From Megaustenia siamemsis (Eukaryota > Mollusca > Gastropoda > Stylommatophora > Ariophantidae), in NCBI GenBank assembly GCA_032433765.1, contig JAVIAB010000024.1, forward strand, positions 13,162,578-13,226,577: a stretch of 64,000 bases of DNA, in the 5' to 3' direction. Both the position numbers and the translations under genes were made by a program. The notes under the pieces were generated by a model. The model saw only the letters and a list, made by a program, of their open reading frames with translations, ran no database searches and was not told the origin of the DNA. The first letter of the stretch is position 1. Each line of letters begins with the position of its first letter. Of the stretch, positions 1 to 10,436 are shown in pieces.

Positions 1-168
1 AAGGAAAGAGAGATCGCGGATGACAAAGAGATAAAATACTAGATAGCTTGATGTCATGGCATGGGAAACAGTTAAAAACAGAACTGATATGATGCACTGT
101 AGATAGAAGATTGTGGAATGACATGATCGCCTACGCCAACTGGTATAGCACATGATGATGATGATCAA
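1..168 (+). mobile_element. LINE-A relic, 3' terminus
   Basis: Last ~55 codons of the LINE-A C-terminal region, cut by the window edge. It reads like the other LINE-A copies (KERDRG..., a conserved SWHG region, then a stop) and ends in the ATGATGATGAT tail typical of the family. In-frame stops and substitutions show it is dead. The family is an RTE-like non-LTR retrotransposon by its C-terminus and trinucleotide tail; the clade is inferred. Confidence 0.75.
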
Positions 169-566
169 CCAAAACTGTTATTATTTCAAACGAATTGACC
201 AGTACCGCTGTTTCCTACTTCGTATCAATCAAAGCATTGTTATTATTTCAAACGAGTTGATAAGTGACGAATCTAAACAAGAACAACTGTCATGATGGGG
301 TTAAAGAAAGACACAGCTCATGTGCTGAGAGTGATTTAAGGACGACTTCCCTTTCAAGAATTCATGAGGAAAAGCATGAAATCAATACTCAGAACAATTA
401 CTATCGAAGGCTAAAGCAATGGGATTAACTCTTACCCTTCCTGGTTACATTACTGGTTTGAACTAAATTACCGGACTTAGATTTGTAAAAAGTCGATTTT
501 GCAAGAGCCGAAGTGAGCGGTAGCGAAAGGTAAAGGAAATGCTCAGGAGTGAGTGTTACTGGCTAG
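169..566. other. no recognisable feature
   Basis: AT-rich sequence between a LINE-A end and a minisatellite. It contains a short imperfect duplication (ATTATTTCAAACGA near 180 and 240). No coding frame or RNA gene is seen. Confidence 0.5.
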
Positions 567-1790
567 ACAATAGAGATAGAAACAACAAATGTATACAAGA
601 ACTAACAACTAATAGTCAATAGAGATAGAAACAACAAATGTATACAAGAACTAACAGCTAATAGTCAATAGAGATAGAAACAACAAATGTATACAAGAAC
701 TAACAACTAAAAGTCAATTTAGATAGAAACAACAAATGTATACACGAACTAACAACTAAAAGTCAATAGAGAGAGAAACAACAAATGTATACAATAACTA
801 ACAACTAATAGACAATAGAGAGAGAAACAACAAATGTATACAATAACTAACAACTAAAAGTCAATAGAGAGAGAAACAACAAATGTATACACGAACTAAC
901 AACTAATAGACAATAGAGATAGAAACAACAAATGTATACAAGAACTAACAACTAATAGACAATAGAGATAGAAACAACAAATGTTTACAAGAACTAACAG
1001 CTAATAGACAATAGAGATAGAAACAACAAATGTATACAAGAACTAACAACTAATAGTCAATAGAGATAGAAACAACAAATGTATACAAGAACTAACAGCT
1101 AATAGACAATAGAGATAGAAACAACAAATGTATATAAGAACTAACAACAAATAGGCAATAGAGTTATAAACAACTAATGTTTACAAGAACTAACAACTAA
1201 TAGACAATAGAGATAGAAACAATAAATGTATACAAGAACTAACAGCTAATAATCAATAGAGATAGAAACAACTAATGTATACACGAACTAACAGCTAATA
1301 GACAATAGAGATAGAAACAACACATGTAAACAAGAACTAATAACAGTAGAGATAGAAAGTAACTAATGTATACACGAACTAACAACTAATAGACAATAGA
1401 GATAGAAACAACAAATGTAAACAAGAACTAACAACTAAAAGTCAATAGAGATAGAAACAACAAATGTATACAAGAACTAACAACTAAAAGTCAATAGAGA
1501 TAGAAACAATAAATGTAAACAAGAACTAACAACTAAAAGTCAATAGAGATAGAAACAACAAATGTATACAAGAACTAACAACTAAAAGTCAATAGAGATA
1601 GAAACAATAAATGTATACAAGAACTAACAACTAAAAGTCAATAGAGATAGAAACAACAAATGTATACAAGAACTAACAACTAAAAGTCAATAGAGATAGA
1701 AACAATAAATGTAAACAAGAACTAACAACTAAAAGTCAATAGAGATAGAAACAATAAATGTATACAAGAACTAACAACTAATAGTCAATC
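567..1790. repeat. 49-bp minisatellite, ~25 copies
   Basis: Tandem repeat built on CAATAGAGATAGAAACAACA followed by ATGTATACAAGAACTAACAAC. Starts at 568 and 617 give the 49-bp period. Units differ by single substitutions (for example AGAACTAACAGC against AACAAC), and one shortened unit lies near 1340. Non-coding; stops occur in all frames. Confidence 0.95.
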
Positions 1791-1896
1791 GTTGAGAACT
1801 TTGACTTCCGCCTTATGTCTCGTCTTCGTCTCTAGAGAAAGAAAATGAATGAATTAAATCATGAAACTCGAACGACTTGTCGTTTATATAAGGATA

Positions 1897-2163
1897 TCAA
1901 CAAAAGCTCCTAAAAAACATCAGAAAGAAACAATCAGCATTTTTCGGGCACATCATGAGAAGAGTAAAGTTGGAATACTTGGTTACAACTGGCAAAATAA
2001 AAGGAAAGAGAAATCGCGGACGACAAAGAGAGAAAATACTGGATAGCTTTGTGTCATGGCATGGAAAACAGTCAACAACAGAACTGATACGATGCACTGT
2101 CGATAGAAGACTATGGAAGGACAAGATCGCGTACGCGAACCGGTATGGCACATGATGATGATG
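1897..2163 (+). mobile_element. LINE-A relic, C-terminal end
   Basis: 5'-truncated LINE-A copy. It contains the IRKKQS region, the FGHIMRR-like block (shifted in frame), the TTGKIKGKR block and the final ANRYGT stop followed by ATGATGATGA. At least one frameshift separates the halves, so no full frame survives. Closely similar to the copies at 28.1, 45.2, 48.2 and 58.1 kb. Confidence 0.85.
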
Positions 2164-2289
2164 AATATCTATTATCCGTATCTATCTTTATGCCTCTTAG
2201 TTAGTGAATTCGTCCTGTTGTGTGTATTGTGACGTGGTTCATGACGTCGTTCATATATTCGTTCTGCGTTGTGCGAGTATGGACACATG

Positions 2290-2455
2290 CAGATGTAGTT
2301 AGTCGACGGCCCCGTTATCACTGCAAACGAATTAAAATCCATAATTGATCTACCGCCCAACTCAGTGGAATTATCCGAATTAACACCTCATCTCACTGAA
2401 TTATACCCCCCAAAAAAGGAAAGGCCGCTACAGTCTCCATCATAGCTATAACCGG
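2290..2455 (-). mobile_element. K retroposon fragment, 3' end
   Basis: The minus strand carries the 3' end of the K family: the block ATCACTGCAAACGAATTAAA (as read on plus) and the following accgccc...catcatagc region are shared with copies at 12.93, 43.8 and (inverted) 15.9-16.3 kb. 5'-truncated and diverged. A short GTAGTTAGTC remnant stands where the ATAACYA tail should be. Confidence 0.7.
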
Positions 2456-3439
2456 GGGTGTAATGATGTTGGAAAATAATGGAGTTAGTGACAGTGTAAA
2501 GAGAATTGAGAGAACCATCGTTTGTGTGGGGAAAGTGACATGCACGGGATGATTGGTGAACTGTTTGTTTGGGTGAGTAGAGATGGGAAAGTCTCGTGAT
2601 TATGGGGGACTGGTGAGAAGCACGGAGGAGTAAATAGACTTAAGGGAAGTGTTAGGTGAGATAGAGGCTATAACGTGAAGAGATTTCTTTGGCATGCAAT
2701 TTACTTAGGTAGTGTTTGATTGGCTGAGGTACGATATACTTAAGTGTATCGTGCAGTGGGTTTCCGAGAGAGGAACTTTGAAGCGAAATAAATAGAAAGA
2801 CAAAGTGGATTTAAGTTAGGCTCTTGTGGCAGTACCCGAACAAAAGCTCTTTATTAGTAGGAGTGGATAGGATGGAGTTTCAGTCAAAATAGATACGAGA
2901 TGGAAACTATGTAACCAGGACGACACAGTTGAACTAAGTTAGTAGGATTGAGCAAACGCACTTCTAGTGAGAAGTGAGTTAGTGTATGATGAGAGAGTCG
3001 TGAGAGTGATTACAAGAGTCGGGGTAGATGATATTTCCTTAACATTTACTTTGATACCCGAGTGGCGATGTTAGGCCGCTGGGCTTTGTTTATTGGTGCA
3101 TTTTCTATTTGATGGACTGTGCCAATAAAGTCTTACTTTTCTTTTATACGTGAGACTTGCGTGTACAAACCATTTCATTGTAGACTATGTGCTGTATTCC
3201 AACCCAACGAACGAATCGGACACAACGCGAAGTACACAAATTTGAAAGTCTACACCAACGTCTGAGCACAATCATTGAAGAAGAGAGCGAGCAGGCAACC
3301 GTGAAATGAAATCACACAAAACAATAGCGTCTACAGAGAAACGTGCACACGCACTCATTTCCACATTTCGAACATAAAATATATTTGGCTATTTCTTGTT
3401 TAAGTAATAATATATAACAAATTTGGTAGTTTGTGTATA
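2456..3439. other. no recognisable feature
   Basis: About 1 kb of apparently single-copy sequence. No frame longer than chance, no tandem repeat and no match to the repeat families elsewhere in the window. Confidence 0.45.
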
Positions 3440-3685
3440 TTCTTCTCGCTTTCCTCGTTTGCCTTTTTGGCATCGAGACGAGATATAGTTTGCGGTCTGG
3501 TGTTCTTTTTGTATATTGCTCTTATGTATCCTAATGTTTCTAATATTCCATCAATCCATCTTTTCCGTGGTTGGCCCTTGTGTCTGTTGGTCTCGCATCA
3601 GTTTTTAAAGGCTTTTCGTGTTGTATTTTGACCTCGTCTTACCGCGTGACTAAACCATTTTATCTGCTGTTTCTTTAAACTGCAA
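3440..3685 (-). mobile_element. LINE-B relic, 3' end
   Basis: On the minus strand this reads as the C-terminal tail of LINE-B: the Q-x-KWF-like segment, the GPRKRW-like motif and the ILE/TLG segment, ending near the conserved 3' block that appears on plus as GCATCGAGACGAGATATA. Diverged, with stops. A second LINE-B relic follows at 3790. Confidence 0.65.
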
Positions 3686-3789
3686 CTTAACTTTAAAGCT
3701 GGTAATTAGACCATAAAGTGGTCGCATAATAAACTAAGCCCTTAAACTGTGACGGACTTACCAAGTCGGCAGGGGATCAATATAATATT

Positions 3790-4715
3790 CTTCCTCTTCT
3801 TTCCTTCCTCCTATGCCGTTGGCGTCGAGGGGAGATGCAATCTACGATTCTTTGCTCTTCTGTCGGTGGCCTCTTCTGGTGTTATCCCTCCTAGTGTCTC
3901 TAGTATTCCCTTTATCCATCTCTTTCTCGGTCTTCCTCTTACTCTGGCGTTTTCGTAGCGTTTGTTTATGGCTCTTTGAGTCATTGTTAGTTCTTTTTGT
4001 CTTTTTATGTAACCGAACCATTTTATCTGTTGTTTCTTTATGTATTCGACGATGGTTCACTTTCGAGTTTCTTCCTCATGCCAGTATCTCTTACTCTGCC
4101 CCTTAAGCTGTTTCCTGTCATTCTTTTGAAACATCTTATTTCGGTGGTTGTTATCTTTCTTATTGTTCTAGAGTCCAGCGTCCAATTCTGGCACTGATAA
4201 CTCAGAGTTGGTAGAAAAAATGATTTGTAAATTGCCTTTTTTTCTTCCGTAGTTATTGCTTTGTTTTTCTATAGTGTTGATACTTGGTCTATAACTTGGC
4301 ATGCTTTGTTACACCTTATATCTATCTCTGTTTCTTGGTTATTGTCTTGTGTTAACGTGCTACCCAGATATTTAAAATTATCTACTTGTTTAAGGGTCAT
4401 ATTATCTATTATGATGTTTACTTTTTCTTTCTTTCTCGGTATTGCCATTACTTCGGTTTTATTTATGTTGATCTTCATCTTGTATTGTTTACACGTGTTT
4501 TTTAGCCTGTTGGTATGTTCTTGCAGGTCCTCAGTTGTTTCATGAATCAGTACTTGGTCGTCTTCAAACAGTTTTTCATATATTTCGTCATCTCTTTTGC
4601 TGTTTTCTGGTACGTATATTTCGTTCTCTTTTTTGTTATCGCTTGCTGTGATTATTGCTGATATACTTCCTACGCTTGGACATGCTAATTTCTATATATT
4701 GTCCATAAATGTGAT
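3790..4715 (-). mobile_element. LINE-B-like relic with RT C-terminal half
   Basis: On the minus strand, from 5' to 3': a degenerate catalytic segment (EDDQ where intact copies have FADDQ), LIHE.TEDLQEH, KMKININKTEV, KYLGSTLTQDN, DIRCNKACQVI, then the C-terminal region ending at the TCGAGGGGAGATGCAAT block. The longest open piece is 4269-4478. Frameshifts break the rest. Sequence differs enough from the 49-kb copy to be an older subfamily. Confidence 0.8.
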
Positions 4716-4894
4716 GAAAAGTTGGGAGGGTGGGGGGAAGCACACAGTCCCAATATAACATTACTCAGAAAATAACAAAACGAGAAAATAAAGACGCTAG
4801 TCTTTTACCGATAATATGTACTCACTAAATATTCCAAACCATTTTACTACTATTATAGTGTGCCCTTACTAGTCTTCTTAGTCAGCCCTTATTT

Positions 4895-4948
4895 GCTTCA
4901 TTAGCCAACCTTCGATGCGGAGACGGCACTCAATGATGATGATGAGAC
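4895..4948 (+). mobile_element. LINE-C 3'-terminal stub
   Basis: Only the last ~50 bp of LINE-C: GCCAACCTTCGATGCGGAGA, then CGGCACTC and ATGATGATGATGA. It abuts the 3' end of the opposite-strand LINE-B copy at 4950, so the two 3' ends face each other. Confidence 0.7.
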
Positions 4949-4949
4949 G

Positions 4950-5385
4950 ACACTCGTGGTTTAAGGTTTTTAAAGAAAAATGAAAACATAAAAACAGTTC
5001 TTCCTCTTCTTTCCTTCCTCATCTGCCTTTCAGCGTCGAGGGGAGATATAATTTTACGGTCTTTTGTTCTTCTGTTCGCCTCTGCTGTTGTTATGTTTCC
5101 TAGTGCCTCTAATATTCCATCGATCCATCTTTTTCGTGGTCGACCCTTGGGTCTGGTGTTCTCACAACGTTTGTTGAAGGCTCGTTGTGTTGTGTTTTGT
5201 TCTTTCTGCCTTGTCACGTGGTCAAACCATTTTATCTGTTGTTTCCTTATATATTCTATGGCGGCGGCTATTCCTAGCTTTTTTTCTCAGTTCTTCATTT
5301 CTGATCTTATCTCTCAGTCTGTTTCCTGTCATTCGTCTGACACATTTCATCTCTGCCATAAAAACAGTTGATCCTCCGAAATAGT
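4950..5385 (-). mobile_element. LINE-B relic, C-terminal end
   Basis: The minus strand gives the LINE-B C-terminus: TRQKEQNTTQRAFNKRCENT, RPKGRPRKRW, DGILEALGNITTAEANRR, DRKIISPLDAERQMRKERR. The open piece covers 4930-5217 and earlier parts (EMKCVRRMTGN-like) lie to 5385 in other frames. Same family as the better copy at 49.0-50.0 kb. Confidence 0.85.
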
Positions 5386-5559
5386 AAACGTTCTATGTAT
5401 TCAAAGTGTAACAGTGAGATTGTGGTGAGAATGTGTAACAATGGCATGAATGAGAGAGATAGATGTGAATTACAATTCAGGAAAAACGTGTATAATTCAC
5501 GAGGAGAGAATGGGGAATTCAGTTCAGGCGATTAAAGAATTCTCGGGATTTTGAGAGGG

Positions 5560-6165
5560 TTCAGTGAGTATATTTTCATGTTAATTATGTGTGAGCTAAG
5601 GGTCAGCGATTGGTAATTGTTAGATGGTGAGTTGGAGTCTGCATGTGAGGCTGCGCGAGCAGGGAACTCGCTAACTCATTTTGCTTCTGTGAAGTGATCA
5701 AAGAGCTTGCCGTTGATTCAGTTGTACTTTTGTGGAATTGAACATTTTACCTACTAATAATGTATGAGTAAGAATTCGACAGTGTGATGTGATTTTGATA
5801 GACAGTGACGTCCCAATTTTCATTTTGAAGCGAGCAAAGCATTTGCCGTTGATTTGAACATGTTTTCCTATTGCTGATGTTTGAGCAAGAAATCGATAGA
5901 GCGCTGTAAGTCTGATGGACAGTAAAGTTGCAATGTGCATTTTTTGGAGCGAGCAAAGCACTTGTCGTTCATTCAGTGTAATTGGTGGAGTTGAACATTT
6001 ATCTTATTAATTATGTGTGAGTCTGCGGTCGACACGGTACTGTAATTATGATTGGACAGTGAAGTCTTACTGGGTATAAATAGCGAGCAAGGAGCTTGCT
6101 ACTGTTGAATTTGTATTTTTAGAATTGAACATTTTCATGTACGTTGTGTGTAGGCAAGTTGATCG
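5560..6165. repeat. degenerate 120-135 bp tandem monomers (about 4-5)
   Basis: A recurring module (GAATTGAACATTTT ... GACAGTGA.GT ... GCGAGCAAAGCA.TTGCCGTT) recurs with anchors near 5700, 5831, 5951 and 6083. Spacing is 120-135 bp with heavy divergence. The last monomer contains TATAAATA. It could be an old minisatellite or the promoter-bearing 5' monomers of a retroelement; I cannot decide. Confidence 0.6.
6075..6082 (+). promoter_or_regulatory. possible TATA box (weak)
   Basis: TATAAATA within the last degenerate monomer, about 190 bp upstream of a GC-richer, coding-looking segment at 6268. This rests on motif and position only; TATA-like strings are common in AT-rich DNA. Confidence 0.2.
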
Positions 6166-6267
6166 TCAGTGGTTCCGCCATAGTAGCAGAGCGGAATGAC
6201 TGCAAGTGAATAACGTCATTTTTCTTTTTATGAACAAACAGTGTTGGTCAGTAATTGAATCAGTGTT

Positions 6268-6498
6268 GTGTTCACTACCGGTGAAGCGGAGCATGAATCT
6301 AGGGCTGCGGAACAGTCTGGAGATCTGCATCAGCTGTCATTAGAAAACCAGCGAGAAGTACTACTATACGGAGAAAACGATGGAACTCCAGCGGTAGTTT
6401 CCGAACCAGTCCGGCAGCAAACAGTTCATGAATCAAGTGTCAAGCAGATTCTGTCGGACGGAAATCCGTCGTTCAGTACAGCAGGCGGCCAAAGTTAA
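6268..6498 (+). other. short coding-looking segment, unknown
   Basis: A 76-codon open frame with higher GC than its surroundings and a hydrophilic, Gln/Glu/Ser-rich composition (EAEHESRAAEQSGDLHQLS near its start, VSEPVRQQTVHESS later). It has no ATG: it opens at a GTG just after a TGA, so it is not a complete eukaryotic CDS. It may be an exon or gag/ORF1 relic. No family recognised. Confidence 0.2.
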
Positions 6499-6550
6499 CA
6501 TCGAACGTTAGTCGGGGTCCAGCACATAGAGGGGGAGGACACGATAACAC

Positions 6551-6732
6551 AGGGAGTTCAAGAGAGTTCTACATATTCAAGAGAGTTCTACATATTCATG
6601 AGAGTTCTACATATTCATGAGAGTTCTACATATTCAAGAGAGTTCTACATATTCAAGAGAGTTCTACATATTCAAGAGACTTCTATATATTCAAGAGAGT
6701 TCTACATATTCAAGGGAGTTCTTTATATTCAA
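6551..6732. repeat. 19-bp minisatellite, ~9 copies
   Basis: Tandem GAGAGTTCTACATATTCAA with a 19-bp period (GTTCTACA at 6604, 6623, 6642, 6661). Same repeat as the larger block at 7104-7600; a SINE2 copy lies between the two blocks. Confidence 0.9.
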
Positions 6733-6734
6733 AG

Positions 6735-7075
6735 GGAGGTTGATTGGTCTCGAGGCAAGACGCCGACCTTGACACAGAGAGGATGTGAGTTTAAATCCCG
6801 GCTGCACCGGTTGGGATTTTTATTTATGATTTCTCTCTGCGGCAACCACTCCTGGCCTGAGCAGCGAGGCCCAGCTTGAAACGTCAATTACTCATGGACG
6901 GAAAAAATATGAATACCTCCAAAGACGGAGTTATCTGCCTGTGCGGCAAAGGACCCCTGAGTAAACGGCTGCCAGGGAAAAACAGATTAACACGCAAAAT
7001 TGAGTTCCTAGTCTCTAAAGCCTTCGTCAGAGGTAAAAGCTGGTGAACACAACAGCAACAACAAATTGCAATGAA
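6735..7075 (+). mobile_element. SINE2 copy
   Basis: tRNA-like head (GGTCTCGAGGCAAGACGCCG, a B-box-like GAGTTTAAATCCCGG), then a conserved body (CACCGGTTGGGATTTTTATT, ACTCATGGACGGAAAAAA) and the 3' end AAAAGCTGGTGAACACAACA with an AAC-type tail. Matches copies at 29.8-30.2 kb (minus) and 39.9 kb (plus). It interrupts the 19-bp array, so either it inserted into the array or the array grew on both sides. Confidence 0.8.
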
Positions 7076-7103
7076 TTCTATTCATATAAGAGTTGTATTT
7101 ACA

Positions 7104-7600
7104 CAAGGGAGTTCTTTATATTCAAGGGAGTTCTATATATTCAAGGGAGTTCTATATATTCAATGGAGTTGTATATATTCAAGGGAGTTCTTTATATTCA
7201 AGAGTTCTATATAGTCAAGGGAATTCTTTTATATATTCAAGGGAGTTTTATATATTCAAGGTAGTTCTATATATTCAAGGGACTTCTATATATTCAAGGG
7301 AGTTCTTTATATTCAAGGTAGTTCTATATATTCAAGGGAGTTCTATATATTCAAGGGAGTTCTATATATTCAAGGGAGTTCTTTATATTCAAGGGAGTTC
7401 TATATATTCAAGGGAGTTCTTTATATTCAAGGTAGTTCTATATATTCAAGGGAGCTATATATTCAAGGGAGTTCTATATATTCAAGGGAGTTCTATATAT
7501 TCAAGGGAGTTCTTTATATTCAAGGGAGTTCTATATATTCAAGGGAGTTCTATATATTCAAGGGAGTTCTATATATTCAAGGGAGTTCTATATATTCAAA
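7104..7600. repeat. 19-bp minisatellite, ~26 copies
   Basis: Tandem GGGAGTTCTATATATTCAA with minor variants (TTTATATT, GGTAGTT). A 172-codon open frame across it is an artefact: 19 is not a multiple of three, no unit carries a plus-strand stop, and a 57-bp/19-residue pattern results. Confidence 0.95.
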
Positions 7601-7859
7601 TCAGAAAATAAGTCTGCTACACAAACATCACTCTTGCGATCAATATTCATTACTTTCCTTTATCTCGGTGATCTAATTGACTATTCTAAACAATCCACTA
7701 GTTGTGAGATACAGTGATAGCTGTAAATAATTCAGTAAATTTGAACTTCGAACTTTTATAGAAGGCGGGATTCCCCACGTCAAATGGAACGTCAAAGGTA
7801 AGTTGTGTGAATATTAGTAGAAACAGATAAGATGGAGGGGGAAAAGTAATTCAATATAG

Positions 7860-8335
7860 AAATATATTCAAAGTAATTGCGAATCGCCCGTGCGCTGCTG
7901 GGGCCCGAAAGGGGTGTAAAGAATAGCGGCGCTGTACCCTACCAGGCATGTTCGTAAGAGGCGAGAAAGGAGGGTTGGGCATGGGACGGGCTATCCCATA
8001 CTGTAAAAAAATAAACCAAAAAAACTTCACAAATATGGACAAGTCAAAGAAAGAAAAAGTAATTTCGCCATCCAGGAAAGATAAAGGCTCTATGTCTAAG
8101 AGACGTATGACACAAGCCGGAGAAAACCGTAAGGAGTCCAGGTTGCCGACTCACCCTTGGTCTACCAGGAAGGAAAAGACAAAGAGGAAGACCAAGGAAT
8201 TCTTGGAGGAGACAGATAGAAGCAGAGATGAAGATGAAGGGAAGACATGGAATGATCTTAAAAGAATGGCAAGATACAGAACGACTTGGAAAGTGTTTGT
8301 TGAAGACCTATGCTCCACTGGGAGCTGAAAGGTAG
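7860..8335 (+). mobile_element. internally deleted LINE derivative (LINE-H-like ends)
   Basis: The first half looks like a LINE 5' region (CTACCAGGCATGTTCGTAAG, GGGACGGGCTATCCCATACT, then a GTAAAAAAATAAACC stretch). The second half is the LINE-H C-terminus: RKEKTKRKT, then WNDLKRMARYRTTWKVFVED and LCSTGS with a stop at 8328. All RT sequence between is missing, yet one frame runs 7948-8328. The 5' identification is from general familiarity with such leaders; the 3' end is matched directly to 50.6-51.1 kb. Confidence 0.6.
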
Positions 8336-9390
8336 ACGAATAATTACGAATTGAGGACATTACACTTATAGATTTATTGCACGTATTTTAACTTTATTCA
8401 TTTTTCTTCTAGCATTCCATAGATCATTTATCCGGTTTTTTTTTTCCGCTGACAATTTTGAAGACCTAATCATCACTTCCATGCTAACAAAGGACATCAT
8501 TTGTAAACGTTTACACTTAACGGTCTATAGCTGCAGTATGACACGTCAACAAAAACATATGCGATTTCATTTTATACTTGAGAGACTGAAGGTAGTTGTA
8601 TGCAGACTAAATGCAGATCAATGTTCACGAACTAAAATGGCTCAATTCTATTTCAGAATAAGCATTTTGCAGAACTCGTAAGTAAAGTGATGTAGTTGAT
8701 GAATAATAATAGCTAAGAAAATATACTAATTGTTTTGTTTGATGCAGCAATAACAATAACAAAAAATGATACTTCATCGTCACCTTTCAGCCATTTATTA
8801 CTCTGCATATTTTGTTATCAGTGCTGAACTGGTGACATCATTCACAGTAAAGTAATATTTCTAAATACATTGAATCCAGCGGTTCATTTGTTTCCCGTGA
8901 CCTGTTATAATTTATCCCCAATTTAGATTTGATCGCGTCAACTTTTTTTTTTCCAACACAATTTGATAATTTTGATTAAAACATTTGATCAACATAACAG
9001 CTCATTTGATGCCTTCGAACAGTCCTCTTACACTCTTCATTTGTCGGAGCAAAGTTGAATATTGTTTTCATTTGTTTGTTTAACTGTTTCCTTCTTTTCT
9101 CATTGAGGATAGTGCTGCTGTATTTTTTACTTGCTTATTTTTCAATATTTTGTCTACTCATACAAGCCTGCATTACACATACCTTGCTTATCTAATGTTG
9201 TACATGGCGGGACGTATACATTGTTTTATGTGAACCTCTGTGGGTTCAACATCATCATCCGATGTAATGTTGAATATAAAGTTTGTTTGTTGTTTAATTT
9301 CTTTGATCTCACTAGTGATATCAAGCCATCTATTTCTCTTGATCATCTTAGTCGTTTCTTATATTGTTATTTAATGTTATTTCTCCCCTA
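8336..9390. other. no recognisable feature
   Basis: AT-rich single-copy sequence with short poly-T runs near 8438 and 8943. Short open frames here (for example 9131-9424) look like chance. It ends at the target-site duplication of the SINE1 at 9402. Confidence 0.5.
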
Positions 9391-9401
9391 TATGATGCTT
9401 A

Positions 9402-9656
9402 GAGCCGCGATAGCTCAGTGGTAGGTGGACTGGACTACAAAAGACAACAGGTCGGGTTCAATCTCAATAGACGGCTTCCGGGTTCACCCAGCCTTAAATG
9501 GGTACCGGATTTTTTCTGGGAAAGTAAAGCGGCACGGGCTTAATGCCGACCACATTACCCCAAAGATCGTGTACCGAAGGTCTGTTAAAATTATGGTCAC
9601 TAACACCATATTCTCTATACGCCACTTGGCGTGACGGGGCACTTTACTTTACTTAC
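9402..9656 (+). mobile_element. SINE1, full length with TSD
   Basis: tRNA-like head GAGCCGCGATAGCTCAGTGG (A-box TAGCTCAGTGG) and B-box-like GGTTCAATCTC, then the body with GGGAAAGTAAAGCGGCACGG, GGTCACTAACACCATATTC, and the 3' hairpin ACGCCACTTGGCGT with tail ACTTTACTTTACTT. Flanked by TATGATGCTTA (9391-9401) and TACGATGCTTA (9657-9667), an 11-bp TSD with one mismatch. Confidence 0.93.
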
Positions 9657-9667
9657 TACGATGCTTA

Positions 9668-9996
9668 ACTTATAGTCATCTCTAATACTGCCGTACCAGA
9701 GCTTAAAACATGCAGTAGCTTCATACGTACCTGCCTTTCTAACCTGACACAGTAGATGTCTTTACTTGATGACGCATATTTTATCATATAACAATCTGAA
9801 AAATGTAAAATAATCACAACGACAAATATAATTCCGGAATACCTCTGATTCTTCTCTGAGCCAAAATATCTCGCTATCAGCTCTTACTATCAGTTTACTC
9901 TTTACACGGAAAACTATTGTTCTCTAACGATCATCCTTCATTATGACAAAGCATTTAATATCCTACAATTTATAATTACCATCATTTAAAGTGGAG

Positions 9997-9999
<3 letters not shown>
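9668..9999. other. no recognisable feature
   Basis: Single-copy-looking AT-rich sequence between the SINE1 TSD and a TA microsatellite. No repeat family or coding signal seen. Confidence 0.45.

Positions 10000-10057
<58 letters not shown>
10000..10057. repeat. (TA)n microsatellite
   Basis: Uninterrupted TA dinucleotide run of about 57 bp. A LINE-A relic starts immediately after it. Confidence 0.97.
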
Positions 10058-10060
<3 letters not shown>

Positions 10061-10415
10061 CTGCATCACAGAAGTAAAAAACAGAAAATCTCAGGCCAAA
10101 ATAGCATTTCAGAAAATGAAAAAAATCTTATGCAACAAATCTATGAAAAGAGAGGTGATAAAGAGAGTTCATCGGTGGTATATAGAACCAACTCAGACCT
10201 ATGGAAGCGAATCATGGACAGCAGACAACAAAATTAAAAGACGATTAGACGGCCAAAGAGATGTGATTTCTTAGAAGAATGTTGAAAGTTCCCTGGACAG
10301 CTAAAAAGACCAATGAGGAAGTTCTCAAAGAGGCCAACACAAAAAGGAACTTCTAAAATCAGAGAAACAATGAACATTTTGACACGGAACATCATGAGAA
10401 GAGGAAAGTAGAGCT
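10057..10415 (+). mobile_element. LINE-A relic, C-terminal half
   Basis: Begins at the conserved AGGCCAAAATAGCATTTCAG region, then the RRVHR.YIEP.. block, YGSESWT (reads through frameshifts), the RRMLKVPWTAKKTNEE segment and KEANTK. Stops and indels are frequent, and the copy is cut near 10412 before the family 3' end. LINE-C in the opposite orientation follows directly. Confidence 0.8.
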
Positions 10416-10436
10416 CAAGTTGAGATAACCCTTTTC

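Noticed and set aside
7093..7611. 172-codon plus-strand frame
   Set aside because: Generated by the stop-free 19-bp array.
9402..9480. tRNA gene
   Set aside because: The A- and B-box phrases belong to the SINE1 head. The anticodon arm is not clean, the sequence continues into the SINE body, and ten other copies share it.
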